NCBI RefSeq assembly: GCF_000003815.2 | Contig: NC_049981.1 | Span: forward strand, 4,857,021 to 4,921,020 | DNA: 64,000 nucleotides | From: Branchiostoma floridae | Taxonomy: Eukaryota; Chordata; Leptocardii; Amphioxiformes; Branchiostomatidae | Reading direction: 5' to 3' | In this document: piece by piece, positions 12,133 to 24,018 of the stretch | Position numbering within the stretch: position 1 is the first letter of the stretch | Layout of the letters: every line of letters begins with the position of its first letter | Position numbers and translations under genes: made by a program | Notes under the pieces: generated by a model | The model's input: the letters and a program-made list of their open reading frames with translations, nothing else | Told to the model about the DNA's origin: nothing | Databases searched by the model: none

Positions 12133-12696
12133 TTATCGTCTGCTGTCATTGTATATGACCCCGGCGGTGGAAAGACTCTCCTGTCCCGAAGTTAGCCTGG
12201 CCAATCCACGGTAGACTGGATTCCAGGTTATTTTTGTACCCGCTCGATCTTCATGGATTGCAGCGCCGTGATCTTTACTGTTACTTTGCTGCACCTTAAG
12301 GTGTTTGATACAAACTTCCCCAAGTGCACAGTAAACATGAACACACTCATCATGCGTTGTCGACTTACAGTATCTTTGGTTTGGAATGTGGTAGTCACCC
12401 TTTGAGTCGGTGTGACAAATGGGCCTGTCATGCTCACGACTCTCTACACATACACGACTTATTAGCCCCATGCAGGACTGAGTCCGGCATGTTATGACAA
12501 ATTTTCCCCTTTTAACGTTTATTTCTATGTACGTTGTAGAACCATTCGGTGCAAGCCGGGCTAAGAAAGCTACGAGAGGTGTGCCTCGATCACAACATTC
12601 ATGTATGATCGACTTAAAGATGAGTCGCGCCCTGGACCGCCTGATCAAGGCAGGCACGCAGGCGAAACCCAACAAAAAACATACTGTATTGTCCAA
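12133..12696 (-). CDS. Doubtful 187-codon ORF in the left arm
   Basis: This is an open frame of unknown family. It includes a segment containing HVYCALGEVCIKH that is echoed in an overlapping frame by HVYCTIPWTFCIKH, because the DNA at about 12285-12360 and 12722-12800 is a diverged direct repeat. In the right arm the same frame is stopped after 126 codons by the 32-bp hairpin. No splice sites, domain or signal peptide stand out. I treat it as probably non-coding. Confidence 0.15.
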   Translation of the reverse strand: MDNTVCFLLGFACVPALIRRSRARLIFKSIIHECCDRGTPLVAFLARLAPNGSTTYIEINVKRGKFVITCRTQSCMGLISRVCVESREHDRPICHTDSKGDYHIPNQRYCKSTTHDECVHVYCALGEVCIKHLKVQQSNSKDHGAAIHEDRAGTKITWNPVYRGLARLTSGQESLSTAGVIYNDSRR

Positions 12697-14221
12697 ACAT
12701 TACGTAGTATAGCTTAAAGATACCGTGTTGCACCTTAGGGTGTTTGATACAAAATGTCCAAGGTATAGTACAGTAAACATGAATACACTCTTCATGTCGT
12801 GTAGACTCAAACATCAAGATGTTCTTGAGATACATAGCAGGACTGGTCTAACCATTTTAAAGCTAAGGGTACAAACCGACGTACGTGCAACTGCGAGTGC
12901 GTGGTGTCTACGTGCCACAACTGGTGCTGGTAAACGGGCTGCTAACTTTAGCTCGGTCTTGCAGATGGGGCATTGTGGACGGTTATAATTGTTTAACTTA
13001 ATTCAAGGTGAAATATGGTCAATGAGATCAGCTGTGTTGTATTTTATAAGGTCAAAGGTCACATAACAGCGTTTAACGGTTCATTTCTTATGGAATCCTA
13101 TACTGGTCTTCCCATAACTGTTGTTAGGCATAATTTGGAAAGATGTAAATGTTTTGAAGAAATATTAGACAAGTAAGAGAGGACGTCCTAGTCACAACGA
13201 GGTTTGATTAGAGGATGTAGTGCCCCACCGTTATACACATGGTTTAGCGTTTCTGTGTTTGTTTAGATCAGAATAAAATATGCGTTACTGATAAGTGATA
13301 ACCAAAGGCATCCATGAGGGAGGGCCTCGAGGAAATAAGTACCACATAATCGCCCCCCCCCCTTCACGGAGATGTAAACAAACCGCCACTGATCACTAGA
13401 ACAGAACCACTCACACTCACAGAACAGAGCAGAACCATCGCGACGATAATCACGCTTACCCAAAAGGATGACATGTCTCTTCCTCCTCCTGACATAACCT
13501 TAAACTAAGATGCCCCATCTCATGTTCTCCCTGGAGCGCCCAGCTTCCGATAAGGGCCCGGCCACCCACGTCACCAAGCGGCAAGCGGGTAGGTGGCACC
13601 CCGTGGCCGGCATGGGCCCGACGAACACGTGTCCCGGCATAGGAAGTAAACCCTTCAGTTTGACGTAAACCCGACCTCACTATCCTTCTGGGCCCCCAAA
13701 ACGTTCATCGCTAGGTCGCTGCACGAAAACGTGGACGTATGGAAAAAAAAGCTAGAAAAATTCTTGGGACAAGGGCCCGGAAGTCCTTTTTTGGATAAAG
13801 AATAAAGTTCGGGATAAGAAATCCTTTAGAGGGCAGACGTAAACAGGACTCTCGTCTAGATCACAAACCACCAGGGCACATATCGAACAGGTCGTCATGT
13901 ACACTGAGTAGCACGGAACAAAACTAAGTCGGCATGAAGAGTGGCTTCTGTATCATGATCATGCCCTACTTCCACGGGGAGTATTTCAAAATAGGAAAAT
14001 CCCGACGAAGGAGTGTCCGTTTGCGTTTTAATCACAGTTAGCACGTTTCAAGATCCATACCCTGGGAGCGAGACAGGACCGGGTAGCTAGCGAGTTTAGT
14101 TCGGGGAACCAAGCCAGTCAGCCCGCCGATCTCACATTAGCGCTCCGGGGGAGTTTAACCCGAAGGAGTTATCGCTACCCTTTTGGGGGAAAGGGCAGGT
14201 GGACCTTACAAAGTTCCAGCC

Positions 14222-14596
14222 TTAAAGTTCTGCTGTTATTTTGAAAAATAGCTCATTACACCCTTGAGCCATATCTAGTCCCTGATTCGCTACTACAATA
14301 GCCTGCTGACCAACTGTGGTGTGTTGTAGCTGGCTACCTGGGGTGGTTATCAATCCTAGGTTCTCCTCTCTCTGACCAAGGGCATTGGAGAGCCATTCTA
14401 CAGTCATCCTGCCAGACCCCAGCACGATAGATATTGAGATTGGGCTACGGTGTGGTAACCAGGCTCGATCCCGGCTGGCTCCCAGGGAAAAAGATCCACG
14501 AAACGCACATAACTTTGACCCGTATTTCAACTGAACCGAGAAGTTTTTACCCGCAAGTACCAACCTACCGTAACTTTCTATCTCCCTGTATGCCAC
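14222..14596 (-). CDS. Doubtful 124-codon ORF, left arm
   Basis: No family is recognised. The mirror frame (16023-16397) stays open but differs at five bases, four of which change the residue. That pattern gives no sign of protein-level constraint. It is listed only because it is one of the longer gap-free frames in the arms. Confidence 0.12.
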   Translation of the reverse strand: MAYREIESYGRLVLAGKNFSVQLKYGSKLCAFRGSFSLGASRDRAWLPHRSPISISIVLGSGRMTVEWLSNALGQREENLGLITTPGSQLQHTTVGQQAIVVANQGLDMAQGCNELFFKITAEL

Positions 14597-15036
14597 AGAA
14601 GGTCGTTTAGCTCTTGATCTTCGAGCAGATGTTATAGAATGGCTTATTCATATACCTACATCAACATTGCAGCATTGGCCAGATGCCTTGATTCCTTGGA
14701 ACCGCTGCCATAAACACTTATCTGGCCAGGCGCAGATTATTGCAAAATATCAATGTAACATGTAGCATGTTTGACATAATCATATTAATTTTAGTTTAAT
14801 TGTATTGATATTTCTTCATGATAATACTTAACTTGTGTATCAACAACATCATACTACACAGTACATTAAGCCAACGTATCGCGACACTACGACACTAGCA
14901 CATACAGCCCGGAACATCATCATGACTTACCAAGCATACAATTCCTCAATCATCTCTATCAACATACAATACAATACGTTACAAAAAAGTCAAACAATAT
15001 TACCGTCGCCATGGCAATGCTTTTTCATTGCCACAC

Positions 15037-15582
15037 NNNNNNNNNNNNNNNNNNNNNNNNNNNNNNNNNNNNNNNNNNNNNNNNNNNNNNNNNNNNNNNN
15101 NNNNNNNNNNNNNNNNNNNNNNNNNNNNNNNNNNNNNNNNNNNNNNNNNNNNNNNNNNNNNNNNNNNNNNNNNNNNNNNNNNNNNNNNNNNNNNNNNNNN
15201 NNNNNNNNNNNNNNNNNNNNNNNNNNNNNNNNNNNNNNNNNNNNNNNNNNNNNNNNNNNNNNNNNNNNNNNNNNNNNNNNNNNNNNNNNNNNNNNNNNNN
15301 NNNNNNNNNNNNNNNNNNNNNNNNNNNNNNNNNNNNNNNNNNNNNNNNNNNNNNNNNNNNNNNNNNNNNNNNNNNNNNNNNNNNNNNNNNNNNNNNNNNN
15401 NNNNNNNNNNNNNNNNNNNNNNNNNNNNNNNNNNNNNNNNNNNNNNNNNNNNNNNNNNNNNNNNNNNNNNNNNNNNNNNNNNNNNNNNNNNNNNNNNNNN
15501 NNNNNNNNNNNNNNNNNNNNNNNNNNNNNNNNNNNNNNNNNNNNNNNNNNNNNNNNNNNNNNNNNNNNNNNNNNNNNNNNNN
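15037..15582. other. Assembly gap at the palindrome centre
   Basis: The gap is 546 N. Both edges carry the same hairpin-forming word: GCCATGGCAATG, a short A/T spacer, then CATTGCCACAC on the left, mirrored on the right. The two arms are therefore still paired at the gap edge, and the true spacer or symmetry point is unseen. The long open frames drawn across this gap consist mainly of N and are not genes. Confidence 0.97.
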
Positions 15583-16022
15583 GTGTGGCAATGAAAAAGC
15601 ATTGCCATGGCGACGGTAATATTGTTTGACTTTTTTGTAACGTATTGTATTGTATGTTGATAGAGATGATTGAGGAATTGTATGCTTGGTAAGTCATGAT
15701 GATGTTCCGGGCTGTATGTGCTAGTGTCGTAGTGTCGCGATACGTTGGCTTAATGTACTGTGTAGTATGATGTTTTTGATACACAAGTTAAGTATTATCA
15801 TGAAGAAATATCAATACAATTAAACTAAAATTAATATGATTATGTCAAACATGCTACATGTTACATTGATATTTTGCAATAATCTGCGCCTGGCCAGATA
15901 AGTGTTTATGGCAGCGGTTCCAAGGAATCAAGGCATCTGGCCAATGCTGCAATGTTGATGTAGGTATATGAATAAGCCATTCTATAACATCTGCTCGAAG
16001 ATCAAGAGCTAAACGACCTTCT

Positions 16023-16397
16023 GTGGCATACAGGGAGATAGAAAGTTACGGTAGGTTGGTACTTGCGGGTAAAAACTTCTCGGTTCAGTTGAAATACGGG
16101 TTAAAGTTATGTGCGTTTCGTGGATCTTTTTCCCTGGGAGACAGACGGGATCGAGCCTGGTTACCACACCGTAGCCCGATCTCAATATCTATCGTGCAGG
16201 GGTCTGGCAGGATGACTGTAGAATGGCTCTCCAATGCCCTTGGTCAGAGAGAGGAGAACCTAGGATTGATAACCACCCCAGGTAGCCAGCTACAACACAC
16301 CACAGTTGGTCAGCAGGCTATTGTAGTAGCGAATCAGGGACTAGATATGGCTCAAGGGTGTAATGAGCTATTTTTCAAAATAACAGCAGAACTTTAA
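16023..16397 (+). CDS. Doubtful 124-codon ORF, right arm
   Basis: This is the mirror partner of 14222-14596. Four of the five differences are replacements (for example serine to leucine and leucine to glutamine). The frame carries no motif I can name. Confidence 0.12.
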   Translation: MAYREIESYGRLVLAGKNFSVQLKYGLKLCAFRGSFSLGDRRDRAWLPHRSPISISIVQGSGRMTVEWLSNALGQREENLGLITTPGSQLQHTTVGQQAIVVANQGLDMAQGCNELFFKITAEL

Positions 16398-16742
16398 GGC
16401 TGGAACTTTGTAAGGTCCACCTGCCCTTTCCCCCAAAAGGGTAGCGATAACTCCTTCGGGTTAAACTCCCCCGGAGCGCTAATGTGAGATCGGCGGGCTG
16501 ACTGGCTTGGTTCCCCGAACTAAACTCGCTAGCTACCCGGTCCTGTCTGGCTCCCAGGGTATGGATCTTGAAACGTCCTAACTGTGATTAAAACGCAAAC
16601 GGACACTCCTTCGTCGGGATTTTCCTATTTTGAAATACTCCCCGTGGAAGTAGGGCATGATCATGATACAGAAGCCACTCTTCATGCCGACTTAGTTTTG
16701 TTCCGTGCTACTCAGTGTACATGACGACCTGTTCGATATGTG

Positions 16743-16798
16743 CCCTGGTGGTTTGTGATCTAGACGAGAGCCCTGGTGGTTTGTGATCTAGACGAGAG
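16743..16798. repeat. 28-bp tandem duplication private to the right arm
   Basis: Two identical adjacent 28-base units begin CCCTGGTGGTTTG and end CTAGACGAGAG. The left arm has one unit at the mirror position near 13850. This accounts for the offset change from 30619 to 30647. Confidence 0.92.
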
Positions 16799-17950
16799 TC
16801 CTGTTTACGTCTGCCCTCTAAAGGATTTCTTATCCCGAACTTTATTCTTTATCCAAAAAAGGACTTCCGGGCCCTTGTCCCAAGAATTTTTCTAGCTTTT
16901 TTTTCCATACGTCCACGTTTTCGTGCAGCGACCTAGCGATGAACGTTTTGGGGGCCCAGAAGGATAGTGAGGTCGGGTTTACGTCAAACTGAAGGGTTTA
17001 CTTCCTATGCCGGGACACGTGTTCGTCGGGCCCATGCCGGCCACGGGGTGCCACCTCCCCGCTTGCCGCTTGGTGACGTGGGTGGCCGGGCCCTTATCGG
17101 AAGCTGGGCGCTCCAGGGAGAACATGAGATGGGGCATCTTAGTTTAAGGTTATGTCAGGAGGAGGAAGAGACATGTCATCCTTTTGGGTAAGCGTGATTA
17201 TCGTCGCGATGGTTCTGCTCTGTTCTGTGAGTGTGAGTGGTTCTGTTCTAGTGATCAGTGGCGGTTTGTTTACATCTCCGTGAAGGGGGGGGGGGCGATT
17301 ATGTGGTACTTATTTCCTCGAGGCCCTCCCTCATGGATGCCTTTGGTTATCACTTATCAGTAACGCATATTTTATTCTGATCTAAACAAACACAGAAACG
17401 CTAAACCATGTGTATAACGGTGGGGCACTACATCCTCTAATCAAACCTCGTTGTGACTAGGACGTCCTCTCTTACTTGTCTAATATTTCTTCAAAACATT
17501 TACATCTTTCCAAATTATGCCTAACAACAGTTATGGGAAGACCAGTATAGGATTCCATAAGAAATGAACCGTTAAACGCTGTTATGTGACCTTTGACCTT
17601 ATAAAATACAACACGGCTGATCTCATTGACCATATTTCACCTTGAATTAAGTTAAAAATTATAACCGTCCACAATGCCCCATCTGCAAGACCGAGCTGAA
17701 GTTAGCAGCCCGTTTACCAGCACCAGTTGTGGCACGTAGACACCACGCACTCGCAGTTGCACGTACGTCGGTTTGTACCCTTAGCTTTAAAATGGTTAGA
17801 CCAGTCCTGCTATGTATCTCAAGAACATCTTGATGTTTGAGTCTACACGATATGAAGAGTGTATTCATGTTTACTGTACTATACCTTGGACATTTTGTAT
17901 CAAACACCCTAAGGTGCAACACGGTATCTTTAAGCTATACTACGTAATGT

Positions 17951-18331
17951 TTGGACAATACAGTATGTTTTTTGTTGGGTTTCGCCTGCGTGCCTGTCTT
18001 GATCAGGCGGTCCAGGGCGCGATTCATCTTTAAGTCGATCATACATGAATGTTGTGATCGAGGCACACCTCTCGTAGCTTTCTTAGCCCGGCTTGCACCG
18101 AATGGTTCTACAACTTACATAGAAATAAACGTTAAAAGGGGAAAATTTGTCATAACATGCCGGACTCAGTCCTGCATGGGGCTAATAAGTCGTGTATGTG
18201 TAGAGAGTCGTGAGCATGACAGGCCTATTTGTCACACCGACTCAAAGGGTGACTACCACATTCCAAACCAAAGATACTGTAAGTCGACAACGCATGATGA
18301 GTGTGTTCAAGGAGCTTATATTGAGATATAA
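17951..18331 (+). pseudogene. Right-arm counterpart of the doubtful ORF, truncated by a hairpin insertion
   Basis: It matches the left-arm frame at 12133-12696 up to the insertion at 18308, where the hairpin adds 39 bp including the target duplication. The frame then reads into the hairpin and stops at 18331. If the left ORF were a gene, this would be a disrupted copy. More likely neither is coding. Confidence 0.2.
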
Positions 18332-18339
18332 GCTCCTTG
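18308..18339. mobile_element. 32-bp mobile hairpin with 7-bp target duplication
   Basis: A perfect 14-bp stem (CAAGGAGCTTATAT and its complement) closes a four-base TGAG loop. It is flanked by GTGTGTT on both sides (18301-18307 and 18340-18346). The left arm has the unoccupied site at 12340-12346. It shares CAAGGAGCTT termini with the hairpin at 6846-6878, so the two are copies of one family. Its insertion cuts a 187-codon open frame that is intact in the left arm. Confidence 0.88.
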
Positions 18340-19775
18340 GTGTGTTCATGTTTACTGTGCACTTGGGGAAGTTTGTATCAAACACCTTAAGGTGCAGCAA
18401 AGTAACAGTAAAGATCACGGCGCTGCAATCCATGAAGATCGAGCGGGTACAAAAATAACCTGGAATCCAGTCTACCGTGGATTGGCCAGGCTAACTTCGG
18501 GACAGGAGAGTCTTTCCACCGCCGGGGTCATATACAATGACAGCAGACGAAAAACCAAAATACTAGTAGTGCAATTTGGTGAAATTTCACCACATTCGCA
18601 AGCGTGCCTCTATTGTCTCTCACCGGACGTTTGTATCATGTATCTGTCTCGTGATATGTTCTGGTACTTCCCACTTGTGGCTATGCCTTGTTTGTTCATT
18701 CTCAACTTTCTGTGATGAATGTGAGCACTCATTTGTTAGACATGAAAATGACGTCTAAAATAATAGGTACAACCACACCTGGAGGCATAATAAGATCTTC
18801 ACCTTACGGAGACTCATGATCAGCATAGAAAACTTAGTTTCTACGTGTTGTCGGGCGTGTACGGGGGTTGAAGTCTGTAATCATTACTGCTTTCGTTGGG
18901 TGTTTGGTCAACGCTGCGATATCAAAATTCCCCCGTTACCTATTTATACAATCAAGGATAAAACCTTACAAATGTGGCCTTACAAGAGGGTGGTAGAATG
19001 CCTCGCGGGAGGTATTCATTCACACCATGTCGTATAACAGTTCTCTCGAAGGCGATTAATCTATATGCAAAACAGATGGCTTCTGCTGTTAGGCCGACAA
19101 AAGATCTCTCAACGTTATGACACCGGCCTTTTCCTTTGATAGCGATATGTGATGTGTCGAGCGATTGCATACCAAAGGAAGTTCTCACTGTAGCCGCCCA
19201 AGTAATACTAGTAGTTAGATCATGGGAGTGGCCTGACAATGTGGGGACCCCAACAAACTCCAAGGGTGGCGGAGCAGTACCAAATCCACATAGTCAGGTT
19301 ACTCCCAGAATCTAACTGACTTAGAACATGGCCATCTTTCCGAAGCAAAAATACACTTTTTTTAGTCATTTAGAAACATGCAGTTTTCCTAGCTAGCGGA
19401 CAGACAGGCTACATTCTTCTCCTATTTGTCATTCATGACCCTGGTGATGGCGCCTCACACCTTTTGCTCATGAGGGTTGTGTGAAATTCATGTCAGGTTT
19501 TACAACACTTTTTTGCACCACAATGCCATTGTTTTTTGGGTGTATGTCAGTTTGATCCCAGTTCCCAACCTGACCTCAAATGAAAGGAGTCGGCCCAAAA
19601 TTAGCACCTTGCCGCGGCCTTTGTTTTGCGATGTTAAACCCTGCTGTGTCCTATTGTTCCGGCGTGCCGGCGGCAGTCCTTTGTAAGCCATGTTTGACTC
19701 CCCATAAAAGCCGCATAATGAGCCAGTCATGACCTCATGGCAGCGGCAGGGACCGAGGCCGGCCCTATTAGAAGT

Positions 19776-19971
19776 CCAGCACCGGAAAAGTTAAGCACTG
19801 GAAATCCAGTGCTCGCATTGGGTTCAGCACTGGAATTCCAGTGCTGAGGGAGCATGAGCACTGGAACAAGGCCGTTCAGCACTGGAAAACCAGCGCTGAC
19901 GTTTGTTCAGCACTGGAAAACCAGTGCTGAGGCCGATTCGACCCATTGATTCAGCACTGGAACACCAGTGC
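19776..19971. repeat. Array of CAGCACTGG palindromes, right arm
   Basis: This mirrors 10716-10911 with the same order of full and half units. One spacer differs between the arms (a GTTTGTTC context near 19902 against ACAATCGT on the left), while the palindromes themselves are almost unchanged. Confidence 0.9.
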
Positions 19972-22900
19972 GGAGACCGTTACTTNNNNNNNNNNNNNNN
20001 NNNNNNNNNNNNNNNNNNNNNNNNNNNNNNNNNNNNNNNNNNNNNNNNNNNNNNNNNNNNNNNNNNNNNNNNNNNNNNNNNNNNNCAATGCCGATAGTCG
20101 GTTGGGTGTATGTAAATCAAGACCAATTTGCACCTTAATGTTAATGTTTTTTTTTCAAAAGTGAGTCGAAGATGGTTCAAAAGGGACAAATTATGAGCCG
20201 ACTCCTTCCCCTCTTTCAACCTCCTTGGTAGGACGTGGCATGTCTGGAAGGCCAATTTCTCGAGTATGTTCAGCCGTTTTCACAGTATGTTAGGACGAGT
20301 TCCGTACACAGCCCGACACGTCTGAGTTCCAGCTTGAGCTGGCGGACGTTTTGCTGCAGCCTATTGGCATCTCTGCCGAACTGTTCTGTAGTTTTGATAC
20401 TGACCAGTTCCTGCCAGACAGACCGGCCAATGTCGCTGCCCCCTCCCCTATTTCATTCACCCAGCTGGTGCAACCGTTCTGACGAGCTGTCCTGTTCCCA
20501 GTTCGACCTCTTCCTGGTATACCACATCATGCATTATCTTCTGCAATTTTAGTATGTTTCTCGTTTATGGAAGTATTGATTGTATGCCTCACGTTTGCCT
20601 CGTTTTTATTAATTTAACGCGCATGATTTTATGTAGCATCTCTACTTTTTAAAGTTTTTCTTTACTATTTTGGAACTTGTTCCCTAGCTTGATGTAACCA
20701 AGGAGGTTATATTTTTCATGTCTTTGATGTAGCGCTGTTTGTACATTTTCTTGTTACAAGAAACTTTTTATTATTGTCTTGTTCGTTTTCTGACTTTCTT
20801 TCATGACCGTTAGAATTTACTTTGTTTATGTTATGAATAAAGATGTTCAGTAACATAGGTTGATTTACTGTTTCCATTTTTGTTAATTCTTTAATTGCTT
20901 TTATTTGCATGAGAAAGGTGGGCGTCTCCAACTTAGTCAATTTATTCGTTGGTTGGTACATCCCTACGCCTAGGGAGACCAGTCAGTTGAATGGTGGACG
21001 TCTCCAACTTAGTCAATTTATTCGTTACTTAGTACACCCCTACCCCTAGGGACACCATACTATGTGGATTTAGAATACTGGATGTGAATTAGTTTTCTTC
21101 TGATATAACGGCAACTGGGAAATACAGACGGGATCCCGTTCTTGTATACGCGAACGTGTAACACGTCTGCAGGGACACCACCCAGGGAAGTTTAATACCG
21201 GATAGGACATGGGTTAAAATCCCTGCTAATTATCAACACTAATGGTGTCAAAAGGTTTTGAGCGTTCTGTTTAAATATCTTAAATGTAAAAGTACAAAAA
21301 CTTTTCAAATCCCCGGGAAATAAGAGAATGTGCATGTTGTCACCCGCAGATTTTCATGCGCAACTTTTCACGCACACAAAACCCCATCTCTGTTAGCGTA
21401 AAAGTTTAGATGTGAAGTCTTGAATTTTCGTGAAACATGCATAAAAGTTCCGTTGTCGTGGTTTTCTAGGTGTTTGGTCGACATACTATCTATCTGACAC
21501 AGTGACTAAATTTGTCACATCGCCGGATTCTGAGAATCACCACGATAATTTTTGCCATCTGTTCTACTCTTCGTTCCGTACACCTACAGTGCAGTCAAGG
21601 CCACTCTGACATTTCATACGTACCCCCTGGCCCTAGCCTGTGTTTACACAAGCTCTCTCGCCGGCTGGGCTTAATGACCCCCTCCCCATAGGGTGGCGGC
21701 AATTGTAGGGCCGGCCGCTAGGGGCTTGATTTTAGTCAGGCTACCCCTGGCCCCAGCCCTGGTCGTAACTCATTTTCTGTGACAGCTAATTGCAGCAGAT
21801 TTGGCCAAACATCCTCCCCTGATCTCTGGCATCTTTGAACCACAACCAGATTTTTTGCCTCCATGGTTTCGGCTTTAAAAATCTCCAAACCGTGCTCATG
21901 TAGTGTCATGTCCCGTGCCTTTTCTTTGCCAAATTGTACCAACCCCCTTCCCCACCGACTCACGTTAAACATTCAAGTTGAGAACGGAGTGCCAGAGTGA
22001 ATCGTGAACCTTAAATCGTTTCTGCCATGTTTGGGTCAAATCATGAGGTTTTGTTAGATCATTCTACCTATGCACAATGCATTTCTTTCCCGCTATAGTT
22101 GCAGCGTGTAACATGGATACCCTAGTTCTCTCTGTTAAAATGTCAATACATTCGTGTGTGGTTGTTACAAGACATGTTGGTATGTGTTTTGATAGAAGAT
22201 AAATGTGGCGGAGTGGATACAAACGTGTTTTATTTTGTATCTAATCAGAGCAGTATATACCTCAGAGTAGCAATCCCCATTTAGACACATTTGGGAACAA
22301 GTAAATTGGGGGTCAGTAAAACCAGGACTGTTAACGGAAGTTTTTAATTTGAAATGACTCAGTATTTGATGCATGATAAACAAAAATCAACTAAACTATT
22401 CGATTAATCACTAGACAGTGGATAAGATGCCTAGTTTGAGACGGATTATCAGGGCGAGTTGCGAGTTATTTATCGTTTATACATCGCAAGTTCATTTCGC
22501 CGATGCCTTAGAAAATATGGATCGCGACACCATATTCCCATATGTACTGATACATCCCGGATCAATGACAAGCTGAAAGGGAACAGTGTCGCTTATTATT
22601 GTTAAAAGATTAGATAATATCAGTACGGGCGAAAATCATACGGCCGACTGTTGAAGCACACCACAAGAAAGACGGTCCAAGAATTCATTATTTAAATACG
22701 CTTCGTCAATTAACAGGAAACATTGTAGCCGTTAAAACTTAGCACTAGTTTTTAAGGTAGGCATAAAAGGGTTTAAATGTTTTGATTCGCTATTGTTGTT
22801 TTTAGCGTTTTAGGTTGCAATGTAGCAATCGTAAAGTACCCCCTTTTTGATAGGTACATCTCAATCTCCCGTTTTGATAGTTGGTTGCGTCTGAATCGCC

Positions 22901-23329
22901 CCCGTTTGGATAGTTACGACAGAAACAATGTTTTGAAAGGAATGAATTTGAACGACAAGCTGTGTTGATGTAAACTCCTGTAAAAGCAGGAATTCCTTGT
23001 ATTAAAAGCAGACCGCATGATTTATTGTCACCGGACCACCATGGAAATGACAAGTCTGTGTCATCTGTGCCCTGTGGTGCTGGCTTTTCGTCACACCCGC
23101 AACAAGCGTTGTGCTAATCAGAAACGGTCTGTTGAACTGCCTTTTGTTTAGAGCCAGGCCTTCCAGGCGGTCCGGACTGCCGGACACTGGCACATGCGGG
23201 ACACATTTTATTCCTCAAGCGGTCATTCTTTCTTAGCACGGCGTGGTGGGAAGAACGAACATTGCTATTGTAACAGTGGGTTCTAGCGCTGCCAAACTGA
23301 CCACGCCAACAGCTCTTGAGCTTTTGTTG
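19972..23329. other. Right-arm stretch without a recognisable gene
   Basis: This mirrors the left-arm region 4907-10715 but lacks the CACTA-like element and the 33-bp hairpin. The two empty sites are at 20971-20972 and 21392-21398. The direct repeat with GACTAAGTTGGAGACG lies near 20925-21010. No gene was recognised. Confidence 0.55.
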
Positions 23330-23400
23330 TTGTGGTTAGCACGTGTGATTTGTGATCCGGCTGCCCGGGTTCGGCGCGGGTTCGAATCCCGGGAGTCGGG
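23330..23400 (+). repeat. tRNA-like sequence (SINE head or tRNA pseudogene), right arm
   Basis: This mirrors 4836-4906. The A-box-like TGGTTAGCACG starts near 23333 and the B box GGTTCGAATCC near 23380, followed by CGGGAGTCGGG. The anticodon stem does not pair well, so a functional tRNA is unlikely. Confidence 0.55.
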
Positions 23401-24018
23401 ATGTTGTTTATTTCTGTTCTGACTCGCCCCTCTAGTTGTTCACTGGTTCCCATGCCGATCCTGTGAGTAACAGGCTAGCGGATGTGCCATACAGGGATGT
23501 CGGTAAGCGTTTGGAAGTTTTTGTGTGTTTTGCAAACCTCTTCATATTACTCCTTTCTTTCCTGGTCATTAGAGAAGCAGTTAGAAATAAAATGTATCTC
23601 GTCTTCCACCGGTTTTGCAATACAATGATTACAGGTTCTTTCGCCCACGGGTAGCTAGTTTGCATATTGCCGATCTGACCTCGATATTATCTAGTGATGT
23701 TAAATAAGTTTCCATTGAGTATCCCTTCTTTAGTTTCTTAAAGAATCTTAACTTACCATTATCTATAGACAGTCTATGAGAAAATGTCTGTATGTAAAAT
23801 TGCTTATTAACACAATTTAATCGGACTCAGGTATAGCTTTGAGTGTTTGTTCTTCTAAAGTGGTTAACATTGTCATCAAGTGACATACGTCTGTGTATTT
23901 AAGTGTGATTCTTCCCTTGTATTTAAAGAGTGAGATAGAGCCAGCTTAACAAATGGTAGCTTACGAGGTAATAACTCATGTACGCCATACATTGTGGATT
24001 ACGATTTCGTGTGTGATT

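Larger units (their letters stand above)
1057..15036 (+). repeat. Left arm of a giant inverted repeat
   Basis: From about 1057 to the gap at 15037 the sequence is the reverse complement of 15583-30069. Matching positions sum to 30619 near the centre and to larger values outward as indels accumulate: 30647, 30686, 30746, and about 31123 near the ends. In one 375-bp stretch (14222-14596 against 16023-16397) I count five substitutions, about 1.3%. Unique to this arm are a CACTA-like element (7307-9773) and a 33-bp hairpin (6846-6878). The outer boundary is seen only on this side, because the right arm ends in a gap at 30070. A biological palindrome or an inverted join of two haplotypes could both look like this. 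Confidence 0.96.

Noticed and set aside
14835-15784. Long open frames (188-264 codons) on both strands across 15037-15582
   Set aside because: They consist almost wholly of N, and the symmetric pair simply reflects the palindrome.
17655-17830. RING-like CPIC motif in one frame of the right arm
   Set aside because: Only a single CxxC pair is present, with no further zinc ligands or splice structure. Probably chance.
23330-23400. Functional tRNA gene
   Set aside because: The A and B boxes are good, but the acceptor and anticodon stems do not pair properly.
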